This document shows positions 50,453 to 62,154 of a stretch of 64,000 nt of DNA, in pieces. The notes under the pieces are model-generated. The model was not told the origin of the DNA. It ran no database searches and saw only the letters and a program-made list of their open reading frames with translations. The stretch lies in NCBI GenBank assembly GCA_026125795.1, contig JAHCKM010000001.1, forward strand, positions 186,001-250,000, given 5' to 3'. The DNA comes from Burkholderiaceae bacterium. GTDB taxonomy: Bacteria > Pseudomonadota > Gammaproteobacteria > Burkholderiales > Burkholderiaceae_C. Numbering within the stretch: the first letter of the stretch is position 1; every line of letters begins with the position of its first letter. The translations under genes were made by a program, and so were the position numbers.

Positions 50453-51661
50453 ATGCTCGTCTGGGACGAAGACATCCGAACCACATCGACGATCACACCC
50501 AGAAGCCCGGCACATCCCCACTCGGACGCTGTGCGGGCAGCGGCCCTCTCATCGCCGCAGCTGCAGCAACCCCGCGTTGCGGCCCCTGTCTCTCCTACCG
50601 TCGATGACGCGCTGATCGCGCCCACAGCGCAGGCGCGCAGCACGCGCCGCGTCAACGTGGCCGAGAAGCGCATCATCAACGGCCAGACCGATGTGAACCA
50701 GCTGGTCCCGTTCAAATACAAGTGGGCTTGGGAGAAGTACCTTGCCACCTGCGCGAACCACTGGATGCCGCAGGAGATCAACATGTCGCGCGATATCGCG
50801 ACTTGGCGCGACCCCAACGGGCTCACCGAGGACGAGCGGCGCGTCATCAAGCGCAACCTCGGCTTCTTTGTCACGGCGGACTCGCTGGCTGCGAACAACA
50901 TCACGCTCGGCACCTACCGCCACATCACCGCGCCGGAGTGCCGCCAGTTTCTGCTGCGCCAGGCCTTCGAGGAGGCCATCCACACCCACGCCTACCAGTA
51001 CATCGTGGAGTCGCTGGGTCTGGACGAAGGCGAGATCTTCAACGCCTACCACGAGATCGCGTCGATCCGCGACAAGGACGAGTTCCTGATCCCGTTCATC
51101 GACGCGATCATGGATCCGCACTTCAAGACCGGCTCGCTGGAGGCGGACCAGACGCTGCTGAAGTCGATCATCGTCTTCGCCTGCCTGATGGAAGGGCTGT
51201 TCTTCTACGTCGGCTTCACGCAGATCCTGGCGCTGGGCCGGCAGAACAAGATGACCGGCGCCGCCGAGCAATACCAGTACATCCTGCGCGACGAATCGAT
51301 GCACTGCAATTTCGGCATCGACTTGATCAACCAGATCAAGCTCGAGAATCCGCGGCTCTGGACACCGCCGTTCCGCACCGAGATCAAGGAACTGTTCGTC
51401 AAGGCGGTGGAGCTTGAGTACCGCTACGCCGAGGACACCATGCCGCGCGGCGTCCTGGGGCTCAATGCGTCGATGTTCAAGGGCTATCTGCGCTACATCG
51501 CCAACCGGCGCGCCACGCAGATCGGACTGGACGCGCTCTACCCGAACGAGGAAAACCCGTTCCCTTGGATGAGCGAGATGATCGATCTGAAGAAGGAACG
51601 CAACTTTTTCGAAACCCGCGTCATCGAGTACCAAAGCGGTGGCGCACTGACCTGGGACTGA
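50453..51661 (+). CDS. nrdB: Ribonucleoside-diphosphate reductase beta subunit
   Basis: A 402-residue radical-generating subunit. Metal ligands by analogy with E. coli are Asp143 (TADSLAANN), Glu174 and His177 (EEAIHTHAY), the Glu in [11 protein letters not shown], and Glu/His in [10 protein letters not shown]; Tyr181 is the expected radical residue, so this is a tyrosyl-radical enzyme. The first 65 residues are Ser/Pro/Ala-rich and unlike the core. AGGAAG lies upstream of ATG 50453. Confidence 0.97.
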   Translation: MLVWDEDIRTTSTITPRSPAHPHSDAVRAAALSSPQLQQPRVAAPVSPTVDDALIAPTAQARSTRRVNVAEKRIINGQTDVNQLVPFKYKWAWEKYLATCANHWMPQEINMSRDIATWRDPNGLTEDERRVIKRNLGFFVTADSLAANNITLGTYRHITAPECRQFLLRQAFEEAIHTHAYQYIVESLGLDEGEIFNAYHEIASIRDKDEFLIPFIDAIMDPHFKTGSLEADQTLLKSIIVFACLMEGLFFYVGFTQILALGRQNKMTGAAEQYQYILRDESMHCNFGIDLINQIKLENPRLWTPPFRTEIKELFVKAVELEYRYAEDTMPRGVLGLNASMFKGYLRYIANRRATQIGLDALYPNEENPFPWMSEMIDLKKERNFFETRVIEYQSGGALTWD

Positions 51662-51833
51662 AGCACTGCGCCCTCGAGCAGTGACGCCAGGTCGTTGGCA
51701 CGAGATCAAGACTCGTGGCCGGCAAAACAGTCGACGACAGAATCGACGGATGCCGTCCACCACCCCATTCACCGATGGGGTGACGCACCAAGGCTCGCAG
51801 AGCCGGTAGCGCCGCTCAACGGTGAATCGCCGA

Positions 51834-51858
51834 CCCGCAACCGCGGTGCGGTGTTTTT
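51834..51858 (+). terminator. Possible terminator or attenuator between nrdB and the H1-like gene
   Basis: A short stem (CCGCA / TGCGG, seven-base loop) followed by TGTTTTT, 25 bases before the ATG of the H1-like gene. The stem is short, so support is limited. The rest of the 221-base gap shows no gene. Confidence 0.4.
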
Positions 51859-51882
51859 GTCAACTTGATCAAGGAGATCGAA

Positions 51883-52236
51883 ATGGCAACTGCGAAGAAG
51901 AAGGCTCCGGCCAAGAAGAAGGCACCGGCCAAGAAGGCGGCAGCCAAGAAGAAGGCGCCTGCGAAGAAGGCGGCCAAGAAGAAGGCCCCTGCGAAGAAGC
52001 GCGCGCCTGCGAAGAAGAAGGCTGCGAAAAAGGCAGCCAAGAAGAAGGCTCCGGCCAAGAAGAAGAAGGCAGCCAAGAAAAAGGCTGCCAAGAAAAAGCC
52101 GGCCAAGAAGAAGGCTGCTGCGAAGAAGAAGGCGCCAGCGAAGAAGGCTGCGCCAGCGGCTGCTGCGATGCCTGCAGCCAAGACTGCTCTGAGTCCAGCT
52201 GCGGCTTGGCCGTTCCCGACCGGGAACAAGCCTTAG
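51883..52236 (+). CDS. Histone H1-like lysine/alanine-rich DNA-binding protein
   Basis: A 117-residue, extremely basic protein made of KKKAPAKK / AAKKKA units, with a short C-terminal tail (AAAAMPAAKTALSPAAAWPF) that is not basic. Such proteins resemble the C-terminal domain of eukaryotic H1 and bind DNA non-specifically in Burkholderiales and Bordetella (BpH1 type). ATG 51883 has AAGGAGATC upstream. It has its own terminator downstream. The coding region is itself a run of AAG-rich repeats and could vary in length between strains. Confidence 0.9.
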   Translation: MATAKKKAPAKKKAPAKKAAAKKKAPAKKAAKKKAPAKKRAPAKKKAAKKAAKKKAPAKKKKAAKKKAAKKKPAKKKAAAKKKAPAKKAAPAAAAMPAAKTALSPAAAWPFPTGNKP

Positions 52237-52254
52237 TTCAGCAGCTACCCACCG

Positions 52255-52280
52255 GGCCCGGTTTCTGCCGGGCCTTTTTT
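52255..52280 (+). terminator. Rho-independent terminator of the H1-like gene
   Basis: A seven-base-pair stem GGCCCGG/CCGGGCC, loop of six bases, then six T's, 19 bases after the stop codon. Confidence 0.92.
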
Positions 52281-52303
52281 GTTTGCCGACTGAATCAGTC
52301 AGG

Positions 52304-53401
52304 TCAGCAGTTCAGCAATTCAGCAGTCAGTTCAGCAAGACTTGCTTCTAGCTTCGCCTGGAACTCGCGGTAACGCCCGGCCTCTTTGATGGCCTTCGAT
52401 TTGAGTTCGGCGGCGCGATCGACTTGACCAGCCTCAGTGAGTAGCGAAGCCAAGCGGCAGTAGGTATATGCCGCGTCATCTGAATCGACCAGGAGGTCTA
52501 ACGCCGCTAATGCCTTCGGGATAAGCTTCTCGGCGAGCTCCCGCTCGCCCATTTTCCAGGCGCACAACGCATAGTCCGCGAAATGAGTCGCATGGCCACG
52601 CGCTGGCAATCCTGTTAGATCCATACGTGCCAGCTGATCGAAGGCCTCCTTGTATTTGCCTTCAGCGACGAATAGCTGTTCTACGACGTGAGGAAGCAAC
52701 TGATCAAAGGACTTTGTTCCAATCGCGTGGTCATACGCCGCTGCTGATGTAGCTTCAAGAGCGGCACGCCGTGCTTCTTCGGTCAAGTATGTTCCTAGAG
52801 CGTCCGCTAACTTGACATTGGACGCCCGAAATGCAGCGACGTTGTGAAGCATCGCGCTCAGAGTTGATTCGTCACCCTCCGACGTGGCGTGCTGTCGTGT
52901 CCGTTCATACCAAGGACGTGCAAGGTCAAAGCGTCCGGCAAGATGAAAAGCATCAGCGAGGACGAGCGACGCACGCGCACGAGCCTGGTGATCGTGGACT
53001 GAGGCTAGTTCAAACGCTTCCCGCAAAAGGGAGATCATTTCCTCATAGCGGCGATCATTAAAGGCAGAGAGTGCGAGCCACGATGCGCAGGCAGCCCGCG
53101 CGGCGTTGTAGCTGGACGCTATCGCAATGCCACGAGCCCTTCTTATGCGGTCATCAAACTTGGCAAACTGGCCTAAGCTGAACCATAGTATTCCTTCAGC
53201 GAGCATGAGCCACGTTGCGATCTCTGGTGCGAGTGCATCCGCAAACCTCGATCGAACCGCAGCTATGGTGTCCTTGGCCTCATCAGTCTGCCCCTGTCGG
53301 GCAAAGTGTGAGGCCCGTCGGCACATGCACCGCGCCCAAAGTATTGGATCCTCTGTGGTGTCGATAACCGCTTCCAAATCGCGAAGCAATCTTGAGTGCA
53401 C
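52304..53401 (-). CDS. TPR-repeat protein of lower GC, probably acquired
   Basis: A 365-residue soluble protein starting at GTG 53401. It consists of helix pairs with the TPR spacing and Ala/Gly/Pro pattern (for example RASLVLADAFHLAGRFDLAR, HFADYALCAWKMGERELAEK, ASLLTEAGQVDRAAELKSKA). No enzymatic domain or signal peptide is seen. Hand counts of lines within it give 52-57% GC, against 67% for a sampled line in fba. It lies three bases downstream of purC on the same strand. TPR proteins often scaffold complexes; the partner is unknown. Confidence 0.75.
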   Translation of the reverse strand: MHSRLLRDLEAVIDTTEDPILWARCMCRRASHFARQGQTDEAKDTIAAVRSRFADALAPEIATWLMLAEGILWFSLGQFAKFDDRIRRARGIAIASSYNAARAACASWLALSAFNDRRYEEMISLLREAFELASVHDHQARARASLVLADAFHLAGRFDLARPWYERTRQHATSEGDESTLSAMLHNVAAFRASNVKLADALGTYLTEEARRAALEATSAAAYDHAIGTKSFDQLLPHVVEQLFVAEGKYKEAFDQLARMDLTGLPARGHATHFADYALCAWKMGERELAEKLIPKALAALDLLVDSDDAAYTYCRLASLLTEAGQVDRAAELKSKAIKEAGRYREFQAKLEASLAELTAELLNC

Positions 53402-53404
53402 GTT

Positions 53405-54301
53405 TCACTCCGACAGTGCAATAGTAGCCAACTGGTACCGTTTAGCGGTCTGAGCTACCACTATGTCAGGCAACGTGGGTGCCGGCGCTCTCTTATCCCA
53501 CGCCTGTCCATTGGTGCGGACTTGCTCCAACCAGTCCCTCAAGTACTGCTTGTCGTAGCTCGCAGGTGACGTACCTTCCCGATACGCTTCCACTGGCCAA
53601 AAACGTGACGAATCGGGAGTCAGCACCTCGTCCATCAAGGTCAACGTGCCACGGTCGTCGAGTCCAAACTCAAACTTTGTGTCGGCGATGACGATGCCGC
53701 GAGTGAGGGCGTATGCCGCTGCCTCGCCGTACAAGTCGAATGACACGCGGCGTACTCTGTCCGCCATGTCCGCACCGATCAAAGACGCTGCTCGCTCGAA
53801 CGAGATGTTCTCATCATGCGCACCCGCCGCGGCCTTGGTGGCCGGCGTGAAGATCGGTTCGGGCAAGCGCGACGCCTGCCGCAGGCCGGGTGGTAGTTTG
53901 AGGCCGCAGACCGTGCCGCTCGCCTGATACTCCTTCCAGCCCGACCCCGCCAGATATCCGCGCACCACGGCCTCGATCGGCAGCGGCTTCAAGCGCTTTA
54001 CCAGCATCGACCGGCCGCGCACTTGTTCTACCTCGTCGGGTGCCACGACGGTTTCGGGTGCGACACCCGTGAGGTGGTTGGGCACCACGTGCGCGAGCTT
54101 GTTGAACCAGAACAGCGCCATCTTGGTCAGCATCTCGCCCTTGCCGGGAATCGGCTCACCCATCACGACGTCGAAGGCCGAGATGCGGTCGCTGGCAACC
54201 ATCAGGATCCGGTCATCACCGACCGCGTAGTTGTCGCGCACCTTGCCGCGCGCGATCAGCGGCAGGGAATGCAGGTGGGACTCGAACAGTGCGCGTGTCA
54301 T
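53405..54301 (-). CDS. purC: Phosphoribosylaminoimidazole-succinocarboxamide synthase
   Basis: A 298-residue SAICAR synthetase of purine synthesis (long form, as in many betaproteobacteria). ATP-site segments include [37 protein letters not shown] and [14 protein letters not shown]; the substrate segment is [10 protein letters not shown] and the C-terminal part [17 protein letters not shown] 54301 is the family start. The 3' third has lower GC than the 5' part. Confidence 0.97.
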   Translation of the reverse strand: MTRALFESHLHSLPLIARGKVRDNYAVGDDRILMVASDRISAFDVVMGEPIPGKGEMLTKMALFWFNKLAHVVPNHLTGVAPETVVAPDEVEQVRGRSMLVKRLKPLPIEAVVRGYLAGSGWKEYQASGTVCGLKLPPGLRQASRLPEPIFTPATKAAAGAHDENISFERAASLIGADMADRVRRVSFDLYGEAAAYALTRGIVIADTKFEFGLDDRGTLTLMDEVLTPDSSRFWPVEAYREGTSPASYDKQYLRDWLEQVRTNGQAWDKRAPAPTLPDIVVAQTAKRYQLATIALSE

Positions 54302-54381
54302 CTGAGGGCCATGCCGTCGTTCGGAATGGCTATTGTGCCCACAGGCGGGCGGGGTTTCTGGCCTTCCGGGGCGCAATGAGA

Positions 54382-54411
54382 AAGCCCACCACCTCTTCAG
54401 GCGGTGGGCTT
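54382..54411 (-). terminator. Stem-loop terminator between fba and purC
   Basis: A nine-base-pair stem (AAGCCCACC / GGTGGGCTT) with a twelve-base loop, followed on the minus strand by TCTCATT. It lies 21 bases after the fba stop codon and upstream of purC. Confidence 0.75.
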
Positions 54412-54432
54412 GGACGTGGCGCTCAGGGACTG

Positions 54433-55497
54433 TCAGACGACCGTCTGCGCCAACTCGCCACGCTGGTACTTCTGCGCCATCGCCGTCAGCGGCAGCGGCT
54501 TGATCTTGCCGGCCTGGCCTTCGCAGCCGAACTGCAGATAGCGTTCCTTGCAGATGCGATAAGCCGCCTCACGCGCCGGCTTGAGCCACTCCCGGGCGTC
54601 AAACTTGTCCGGGTTCTCGGCCATGAATTTGCGCACCGCACCGGTCATCGCCAGCCGGATGTCGGTGTCGATGTTGATCTTGCGCACGCCGTGCTTGATC
54701 GCCTCCTGGATCTCCTCCACCGGCACGCCGTAGGTTTCCTTCATCTTGCCGCCGTACTGGCGGATCTGCTCCAGCAGATCCTGCGGCACGCTCGAGCTGC
54801 CGTGCATCACCAGGTGCGTGTTCGGGATGCGACGGTTGATCTCCTTGATGCGGTCGATCGCCAGGATGTCACCGGTGGGCTTGCGGGTGAACTTGTACGC
54901 GCCATGGCTGGTGCCGATCGCGATCGCCAGCGCATCGAGCTGCGTGCGCTTGACGAAGTCGGCCGCCTGCTCCGGATCGGTGAGCAGCTGCTCGCGCGTC
55001 ATCGTGCCCTCGGCCCCGTGGCCGTCTTCCTTGTCGCCCTTCATCGTCTCGAGCGAGCCCAGGCAACCCAGCTCGCCTTCGACGGTGACGCCGAGCTCGT
55101 GCGCCATCGACACCACCTTGCGGGTGACGTCGACGTTGTAGTCATAGCTTGCGATGCTCTTGCCGTCAGCCTGGAGCGAGCCGTCCATCATCACCGAGCT
55201 GAAGCCCAGCGCGATGGCGCCTTTGCACACGTCAGGGCTCTGCCCGTGATCCTGGTGCATCACCAGCGGCACCTGCGGATAGGCCTCGGTGGCGGCCAGG
55301 ATCAGATGCTTGATGAACGCCTCGCCTGCGTACTTGCGCGCGCCGGCGCTGGCCTGAAGGATCACCGGCGCACCCACTTCGGCTGCAGCAGTCATCACCG
55401 CTTGTACCTGCTCGAGGTTGTTCACGTTGTAGGCCGGAATTCCGTAGCCGTTTTCGGCGGCGTGGTCCAGCAGCTGGCGCATTGAGACGAGTGGCAT
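54433..55497 (-). CDS. fba: Class II fructose-bisphosphate aldolase
   Basis: A 354-residue zinc aldolase of glycolysis, gluconeogenesis and the Calvin cycle (CbbA-type in related bacteria). Zinc His residues lie in [10 protein letters not shown] and in HGAYKF / [11 protein letters not shown]; the substrate loop is [13 protein letters not shown] 55497 has AAGGGGAAC upstream. It follows pyk with a 181-base gap in which I see no gene. Confidence 0.96.
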   Translation of the reverse strand: MPLVSMRQLLDHAAENGYGIPAYNVNNLEQVQAVMTAAAEVGAPVILQASAGARKYAGEAFIKHLILAATEAYPQVPLVMHQDHGQSPDVCKGAIALGFSSVMMDGSLQADGKSIASYDYNVDVTRKVVSMAHELGVTVEGELGCLGSLETMKGDKEDGHGAEGTMTREQLLTDPEQAADFVKRTQLDALAIAIGTSHGAYKFTRKPTGDILAIDRIKEINRRIPNTHLVMHGSSSVPQDLLEQIRQYGGKMKETYGVPVEEIQEAIKHGVRKINIDTDIRLAMTGAVRKFMAENPDKFDAREWLKPAREAAYRICKERYLQFGCEGQAGKIKPLPLTAMAQKYQRGELAQTVV

Positions 55498-55678
55498 GGT
55501 GTTCCCCTTGGATGGCAGCTCGCCCACCGGCGGGTGACCGGGGCAAGACGCAAAATTCTAGCGATCGGTTTCCGCGGCGAGCGGCAACTTCGGTGCCGCC
55601 CCCTGAAACAGGGCCTCGGACGCCACTTGTCTCGGCGAGCGGAGTGGTTTGCAGCAAGAAAGTCGGCGCCGCGGCACG

Positions 55679-57109
<1,431 letters not shown>

Positions 57110-57238
57110 GGCAATCGTGTTGTTGAAGTTCGGGGCAGACCGCGCATTATCACGGCCGCTCAATGGGTGCGCCGGAATGCTTGGCCACGCGGCGCCGCGC
57201 CGCACCGAGACGATGCATCCGCTCGGAGCGGCGCGCAC

Positions 57239-58432
57239 TCACTCGTTGGCGCGCTTTTCCAGGATCTCGAACGCCGGCAAGGTCTTGCCCTCGAGCACTT
57301 CAAGGAACGCGCCACCGCCGGTGGAGATGTAGCCGATGTCCTTCTCGATCCCATACTTGGCGATGGCCGCCAGCGTGTCGCCGCCGCCCGCGATGCTGAA
57401 GCCGGGGCTCGCGGCGATTGCGCGCGCGATCGTCTCGGTGCCTTTGGCGAAGGCATCAAACTCGAACACACCGACAGGGCCGTTCCACACGATCGTGCCT
57501 GCTGCTTTCAGCTTGTCGGCGAGCTGCGCCGCGGTTTTCGGGCCGATGTCCAGGATGAGGTCTTCGGCCGCCACGTCGGATGCGGCTTTCACGCTGGCTG
57601 GTGCGTCGGCCTTGAACTCGCGCGCCACCACCACGTCGAGCGGAATCGGCACGTCGGCGCCGCGCGCCTTCATCGCCCGCATCACGGAAAGTGCCTGCTC
57701 GACGAGGTCGGGCTCGGCGAGGCTCTTGCCGATCGGCAGACCCGCAGCGAGCATGAAGGTGTTGGCGATGCCGCCGCCGACGATCAGGCCGTCCACTTTC
57801 TCGGCCAGGCTTTGCAGGATGGTGAGCTTGGTGCTGACCTTGCTGCCGGCCACGATCGCCACCAGTGGCCGTTTTGGCGCCCGCAGCGCCTTGGTGATGG
57901 CGTCGATCTCAGCCGACAACAACGGACCGGCGCAGGCCACCTTGGCGAATCGAGCGATGCCGTAGGTGCTGGCCTCGGCGCGGTGCGCGGTGCCGAAGGC
58001 GTCGTGCACGAAGACGTCGCACAGCGCGGCCATCTTGCGTGCCAAGCCCTCGTCGTTCTTCTTCTCGCCTTTGTTGAGGCGGCAGTTCTCCAGCAGCACC
58101 AACTGACCCGGTGCGACGTCGACGCCGTCGACCCAGCCGCTGCGCAGCGGCACTTCGCGTCCGAGCAGCTCGCCGATGCGTTGCGCCACCGGGGCCAGCG
58201 AGTCCTCGGGCTTGAAAGCGCCTTCGGTGGGGCGGCCGAGGTGCGAGGTCACCATCACCGCGGCGCCGGCGTCGAGCGCCATGCGGATGCATGGCAGCGA
58301 CGCGCGGATGCGCGTGTCCTCGGTGATGCGGCCCGTGTCGTCTTGCGGCACGTTCAAGTCGGCGCGAATGAACACGCGGCGGCCGGTGACGCGGCCTTGT
58401 GCGATCAAGTCCTGGAAACGAAGGATGTTCAT
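57239..58432 (-). CDS. pgk: Phosphoglycerate kinase
   Basis: A 397-residue enzyme that interconverts 1,3-bisphosphoglycerate and 3-phosphoglycerate with ATP formation. Signatures include [38 protein letters not shown], and the nucleotide end [13 protein letters not shown]. It is the first of the pgk-pyk-fba block, with pyk 129 bases downstream. Confidence 0.98.
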   Translation of the reverse strand: MNILRFQDLIAQGRVTGRRVFIRADLNVPQDDTGRITEDTRIRASLPCIRMALDAGAAVMVTSHLGRPTEGAFKPEDSLAPVAQRIGELLGREVPLRSGWVDGVDVAPGQLVLLENCRLNKGEKKNDEGLARKMAALCDVFVHDAFGTAHRAEASTYGIARFAKVACAGPLLSAEIDAITKALRAPKRPLVAIVAGSKVSTKLTILQSLAEKVDGLIVGGGIANTFMLAAGLPIGKSLAEPDLVEQALSVMRAMKARGADVPIPLDVVVAREFKADAPASVKAASDVAAEDLILDIGPKTAAQLADKLKAAGTIVWNGPVGVFEFDAFAKGTETIARAIAASPGFSIAGGGDTLAAIAKYGIEKDIGYISTGGGAFLEVLEGKTLPAFEILEKRANE

Positions 58433-58475
58433 GGTGGTGAAGGTCGGTGGTTCAAGAATCGATGGCCCGCAGGGG

Positions 58476-58805
58476 CTACCAGCCGAGGCCGAGCCGCAAC
58501 GCCAGCAGCACGGCCGTGCCGACGACGATGGTGCCGAACATGTCGCGGCGCCAGAAGTACCAGCCCGTGGCGGCGGCGGCGCCGAACAGACGCGGGTCTC
58601 TCCAGGTGTCGATCAGCTGGCCCTGCGTCATCACAATCTCCGGGGCCACGACCGCGACCATGGCAGCGAGCGGCGCATAACGCAAGCCTTCGATCAGCCA
58701 GGCCGGCACGGGCAACTGCGCGCGCTGCAGGAAGAAGAATCCGCGCGTGAGCAGGGTGATCGCGGTCATGCCGACGATGACGATCAGCAGTTCCCAGCCG
58801 CTCAT
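58476..58805 (-). CDS. azlD: AzlD family branched-chain amino acid exporter subunit
   Basis: A 109-residue membrane protein with about four helices ([39 protein letters not shown]). ATG 58805 overlaps the azlC stop as ATGA. AzlCD pairs are thought to export branched-chain amino acids or analogues. Confidence 0.9.
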   Translation of the reverse strand: MSGWELLIVIVGMTAITLLTRGFFFLQRAQLPVPAWLIEGLRYAPLAAMVAVVAPEIVMTQGQLIDTWRDPRLFGAAAATGWYFWRRDMFGTIVVGTAVLLALRLGLGW

Positions 58806-59536
58806 GCCGCTTTCGGTGCCGATTTCGGCTTGGTGTGGTCGATTACCACGCCCACCGCCACGGCCGCCGCGATCGCCACCAAAATGTTCAATCGCAGCGG
58901 CAACGCGTACGCTGCCACTGCGGCGCAGGCGGCCACGGCGGCGGCGACCCACGTGGCGCGATCAGACACCAGCGTGTAGGTCAGCGCGAGCAGCGCTGTG
59001 GTGCCGGCGAAGCTCAAGCCCCAGTGCATTGGCAGATGATGCGCCAATACGATGCCGAGCAAAGACGACACCTGCCAAGCACCCCAGTTGACCACCATGC
59101 CGCCCCAGAAATAGGGCCACTGCTCGGGCGCCGGCTTGGGATCCGGGAAGCGGCGCACGAAGGTGACGTAGTTCAGGTCGGCGCAGAAGTACGCGACACC
59201 GAGCCGCCAGCGCAGCGGCAGGTGCACCCAATACGGACGCCACTGCAGGCTGAAGATCACAAAGCGCAGATTGACGCACGCCACGGTCGCCCAAATCACC
59301 CACAGCGGTGCGCCGCTGCTGATCAGCGGCAATGACGCGATCTGTCCGGTGCCTGAGAACACCACCAGCGACATCACCACCGCCCACGCGGTGCCGAGGC
59401 TGCTGTTGGCCATGGCCACGCCGGCGACCACCCCCCAGGCCGAGATGCCGAGTGCGATGCCGATCATCTCGCGAGCGCCACGGCGGAACTCGGCATGGCG
59501 CCACAGGGCCGGCGCCCCGGCCGAAATCTCGGTCAT
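58802..59536 (-). CDS. azlC: AzlC family permease
   Basis: A 244-residue inner-membrane protein with six to eight helices. The family segments AWAVVMSLVVFSGTGQIASL and CVNLRFVIFSLQWRPYWVHL are clear. It is the larger member of the AzlCD pair, with azlD translated directly after it. Confidence 0.92.
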   Translation of the reverse strand: MTEISAGAPALWRHAEFRRGAREMIGIALGISAWGVVAGVAMANSSLGTAWAVVMSLVVFSGTGQIASLPLISSGAPLWVIWATVACVNLRFVIFSLQWRPYWVHLPLRWRLGVAYFCADLNYVTFVRRFPDPKPAPEQWPYFWGGMVVNWGAWQVSSLLGIVLAHHLPMHWGLSFAGTTALLALTYTLVSDRATWVAAAVAACAAVAAYALPLRLNILVAIAAAVAVGVVIDHTKPKSAPKAA

Positions 59537-59742
59537 GTGCCGATTGTCCTACGGCGTCGCGCTGGGGCCGGCGTGCGGGCTTGAAGCGCCGACCCGCCGC
59601 GTTTCCCGCGTTATTGCAGCGACCGGACGCCTTAGACCGCGACAGGTGCCGGGTTCGAATCGCCGCGCATCACCGCCGAAGGCATGCTGCCCAGGCTGAC
59701 CTGAGCGCCACGCAGCGCCGCGAACTCAAGCCCACCGCCGAG

Positions 59743-60210
59743 TCAGGATTCGCCCTTCCGCGACTTCTCCGAGCCCACAGGGCCACTGTCTTTGGTGCGC
59801 GGCTTGTCGCTCGATTTCTCGGCTTTGTCGACGCCTCTGTCGCTGCTCTTCTCAACGCTCTTGTCTGCGCCCTTCTCGGTGCTCTTGTCGGCGCGCGAAC
59901 GTTTGCCTTCGGCGTCGGCCTGCGCCACCGTTTCGGTGCTCAGTGTCGGGAGCACCGGTTCGAGCTTGTTCTCGCGCATGTAGTCGTTCATCTCGCGCCA
60001 GCCGGCGTAGACGGCGGCCTTGTCGGCGCGCCGGTTCAGCGTGTAGCAATCCTCGATCGCTCGGCCGGCGTGGCGGCACGCGCCGCCGACGGCCTTGCCG
60101 TCGGCTTCACGGCGCGCGGCGACAGCTTCAGCCGATTCGCCGCCGAACAGGTTGCAGCCGGCGGTGGCGAACAAGGTGCACAGCAAGGCAGCGGTCAGAC
60201 GTGGTTGCAT
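59743..60210 (-). CDS. Conserved hypothetical lipoprotein with charged tail
   Basis: A 155-residue protein with a lipoprotein signal: hydrophobic stretch then LFATAGC, Cys19 being the lipid site. The folded part carries GGACRHAGRAIEDCYTLNRR and WREMNDYMRENKLEPVLP. From about residue 100 the sequence is a low-complexity Lys/Asp/Ser/Glu tail with repeated EKS / DKS units. The Cys pair in CRHAGRAIEDC may form a disulfide. Function unknown. The 206 bases between it and azlC hold no gene I can see. Confidence 0.8.
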   Translation of the reverse strand: MQPRLTAALLCTLFATAGCNLFGGESAEAVAARREADGKAVGGACRHAGRAIEDCYTLNRRADKAAVYAGWREMNDYMRENKLEPVLPTLSTETVAQADAEGKRSRADKSTEKGADKSVEKSSDRGVDKAEKSSDKPRTKDSGPVGSEKSRKGES

Positions 60211-60284
60211 GGCTCAGGTCTCGCGCGATTGAGCTAGACCCCCGCCATATCGGCCGCAGGGCGGCAGACTTGAGGCCTGCGGCT

Positions 60285-61133
60285 TCAGCGTTGCACGGCC
60301 ATCGCCAGCAGGCGCTCGACCCGCTCTTCGGTTGCCGGGTGGGTCGAGAACAGCCCGCGCAGGCCTCCGCCCGACAGCGGGTTCATGATCATCATCTGAG
60401 CCGTTTCGGGGTGGCGCTCCACCGCTTCCATCGGAATGCCTTGCGCATAACGATGGATCTTCTGCAGGGCCGACGCGAGCGCCTGCGGGTCGCCAGAGAT
60501 CTCGGCGCCGCCGCGGTCGGCCTCGAACTCGCGCGCGCGGCTGATCGCCATCTGGATCAGGCTGGCAGCAATCGGGGCCAGGATCGCGACCAGCAAGCCG
60601 GCGATCGGGTTGGCCGGCCGGCCCTCGCTGTCGCGTCCGCCGAAGAACATCGCAAAGTTGGCCAGCATGCCGATCGCGCCCGCCATCGTCGCGCTGATGG
60701 TCGAGATCAGGATGTCGCGGTGCCGCACGTGCGCCAGCTCGTGTGCCATCACGCCGCGCAGTTCGCGCTCGCTCAACAGCTGCACGATGCCCGTTGTCGC
60801 TGCCACAGCGGCATGCTGGGGGTTGCGCCCGGTGGCAAAGGCGTTGGGCGCCTGTTCGTCGATGAGATAGACGCGCGGCATCGGCAAGCCGGCCTTGGTG
60901 GCCAGTTCACGCACCATGCGCACGAAGTGCGGCGCGGTACTTTCGTCGACTTCGCGCGCGTTGGTCATGCGCAGCACGATCTTGTCGCTGAACCAGTAGC
61001 TGAAGAAGTTCAGGCCCAGCGCGATCACCAGTGCCAGCATCATGCCGCTGCGCCCGCCCCACATCTGGCCGAGGAACATGAACAGGGCGGTGATCGCCGC
61101 CATGAGGATGGCGGTCTTCATCAGATTGAACAT
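60285..61133 (-). CDS. htpX: Membrane zinc protease HtpX
   Basis: A 282-residue M48-family protease that degrades misfolded membrane proteins. Two N-terminal helices (about 5-22 and 30-48), the HELAH zinc motif (131-135), two further helices, and the third ligand Glu in [12 protein letters not shown] 61133 has AAAGGAC upstream. Confidence 0.97.
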   Translation of the reverse strand: MFNLMKTAILMAAITALFMFLGQMWGGRSGMMLALVIALGLNFFSYWFSDKIVLRMTNAREVDESTAPHFVRMVRELATKAGLPMPRVYLIDEQAPNAFATGRNPQHAAVAATTGIVQLLSERELRGVMAHELAHVRHRDILISTISATMAGAIGMLANFAMFFGGRDSEGRPANPIAGLLVAILAPIAASLIQMAISRAREFEADRGGAEISGDPQALASALQKIHRYAQGIPMEAVERHPETAQMMIMNPLSGGGLRGLFSTHPATEERVERLLAMAVQR

Positions 61134-61191
61134 GTGGGTGTCGTCCTTTGTCGGGTCGCTGCCGGCATAGATGTGGCCGCCGCGCCGCAGT

Positions 61192-62154
61192 TCAATCGCC
61201 TGGCAGCGCCAGTTGCTGGCCCACCGCGGGTGCCACGCCCGCAAGCGCTTGGGCTGCGGGCAGCCTGCGGCCGCCGGGGCGCTGCAGCTCCAGCAGCTCG
61301 AGCGCGCCGTCGCCGCAGGCGACGCGGATCGGCCCCGGCAGCGTGCTCAGCACCACGCCGGGCGCGCCCGTGGACGCACCGTGAACCGCCGCACGCCACA
61401 CCTTGACCGCGCTGCCGCGGTCGTTCAGCGTGGCGCCCGGAAACGGATCGAATGCGCGCACCCGCTGCTCCAGCACCGCCGCGCTGTTGCGCCAATCCAG
61501 CGCTGCCTCGTGCTTCTCAATCTTGTGGGCGTAGGTGATGCCCTGGTCGGGCTGCGGCATGGGCTGCAGCTCGCCTTCAGGCAGACGCCGCAGCGCCTCG
61601 ACGATCAGCTCGCCGCCGAGCACGGCAAGGCGGTCGTGCAGGCTGGCGGTGGTGTCGTCGGCTCGGATCGGCGTGCTGCGCATCAGCAGACAAGCGCCGG
61701 TGTCGAGCCCGGCATCCATCTGCATGATGGTGATGCCGGTCTCGCGGTCACCCGCCTCGATCGCGCGCTGTATCGGTGCTGCACCGCGCCAGCGCGGCAA
61801 CAGCGATGCGTGGATGTTGAGGCAACCCCAACGAGGCAGGTCGAGCACCCAGCGCGGCAGAATCAGACCGTAGGCGGCGACGATGATCGCATCGGGCCGC
61901 GCGTTCTGCAGCGCTTCACTTGCGGCCTGTGCCTCGGCGGCGTAGCGACCATCGAGCCTGAGTCCTGTGGGCTGCATGACCGCGAGGCCCTGGGCCTGTG
62001 CGAGCGTCTTCACCGCCGACGGATGCAGCTTCATCCCGCGTCCGGCCGGTCGATCGGGTTGTGTCAGCACCAGAGCGATGTCATGGCGCGCTGCCAGCAG
62101 GGCGTGCAGCGCCGTGGCAGCGAAGGGCGGCGTGCCTGCGAAGGCAAGCCTCAT
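61192..62154 (-). CDS. fmt: Methionyl-tRNA formyltransferase
   Basis: A 320-residue enzyme that formylates initiator Met-tRNA. The catalytic triad of the GART fold is Asn113, His115 ([16 protein letters not shown]) and Asp151 (MDAGLDTGA); the C-terminal tRNA-binding domain begins near residue 205. ATG 62154 ([12 protein letters not shown]) overlaps the def stop by four bases. Confidence 0.97.
   Translation of the reverse strand: MRLAFAGTPPFAATALHALLAARHDIALVLTQPDRPAGRGMKLHPSAVKTLAQAQGLAVMQPTGLRLDGRYAAEAQAASEALQNARPDAIIVAAYGLILPRWVLDLPRWGCLNIHASLLPRWRGAAPIQRAIEAGDRETGITIMQMDAGLDTGACLLMRSTPIRADDTTASLHDRLAVLGGELIVEALRRLPEGELQPMPQPDQGITYAHKIEKHEAALDWRNSAAVLEQRVRAFDPFPGATLNDRGSAVKVWRAAVHGASTGAPGVVLSTLPGPIRVACGDGALELLELQRPGGRRLPAAQALAGVAPAVGQQLALPGD

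Noticed and set aside
51883-52160. Regular AAG-rich repeats considered as a CRISPR-like or satellite array
   Set aside because: Repeats are in frame, encode the H1-like protein, vary in length and have no unique spacers.
55560-55678. Possible gene or repeat in the fba-pyk gap
   Set aside because: Only short frames without ribosome sites; the GC-rich text is repeat-like but no second copy is seen in the window.
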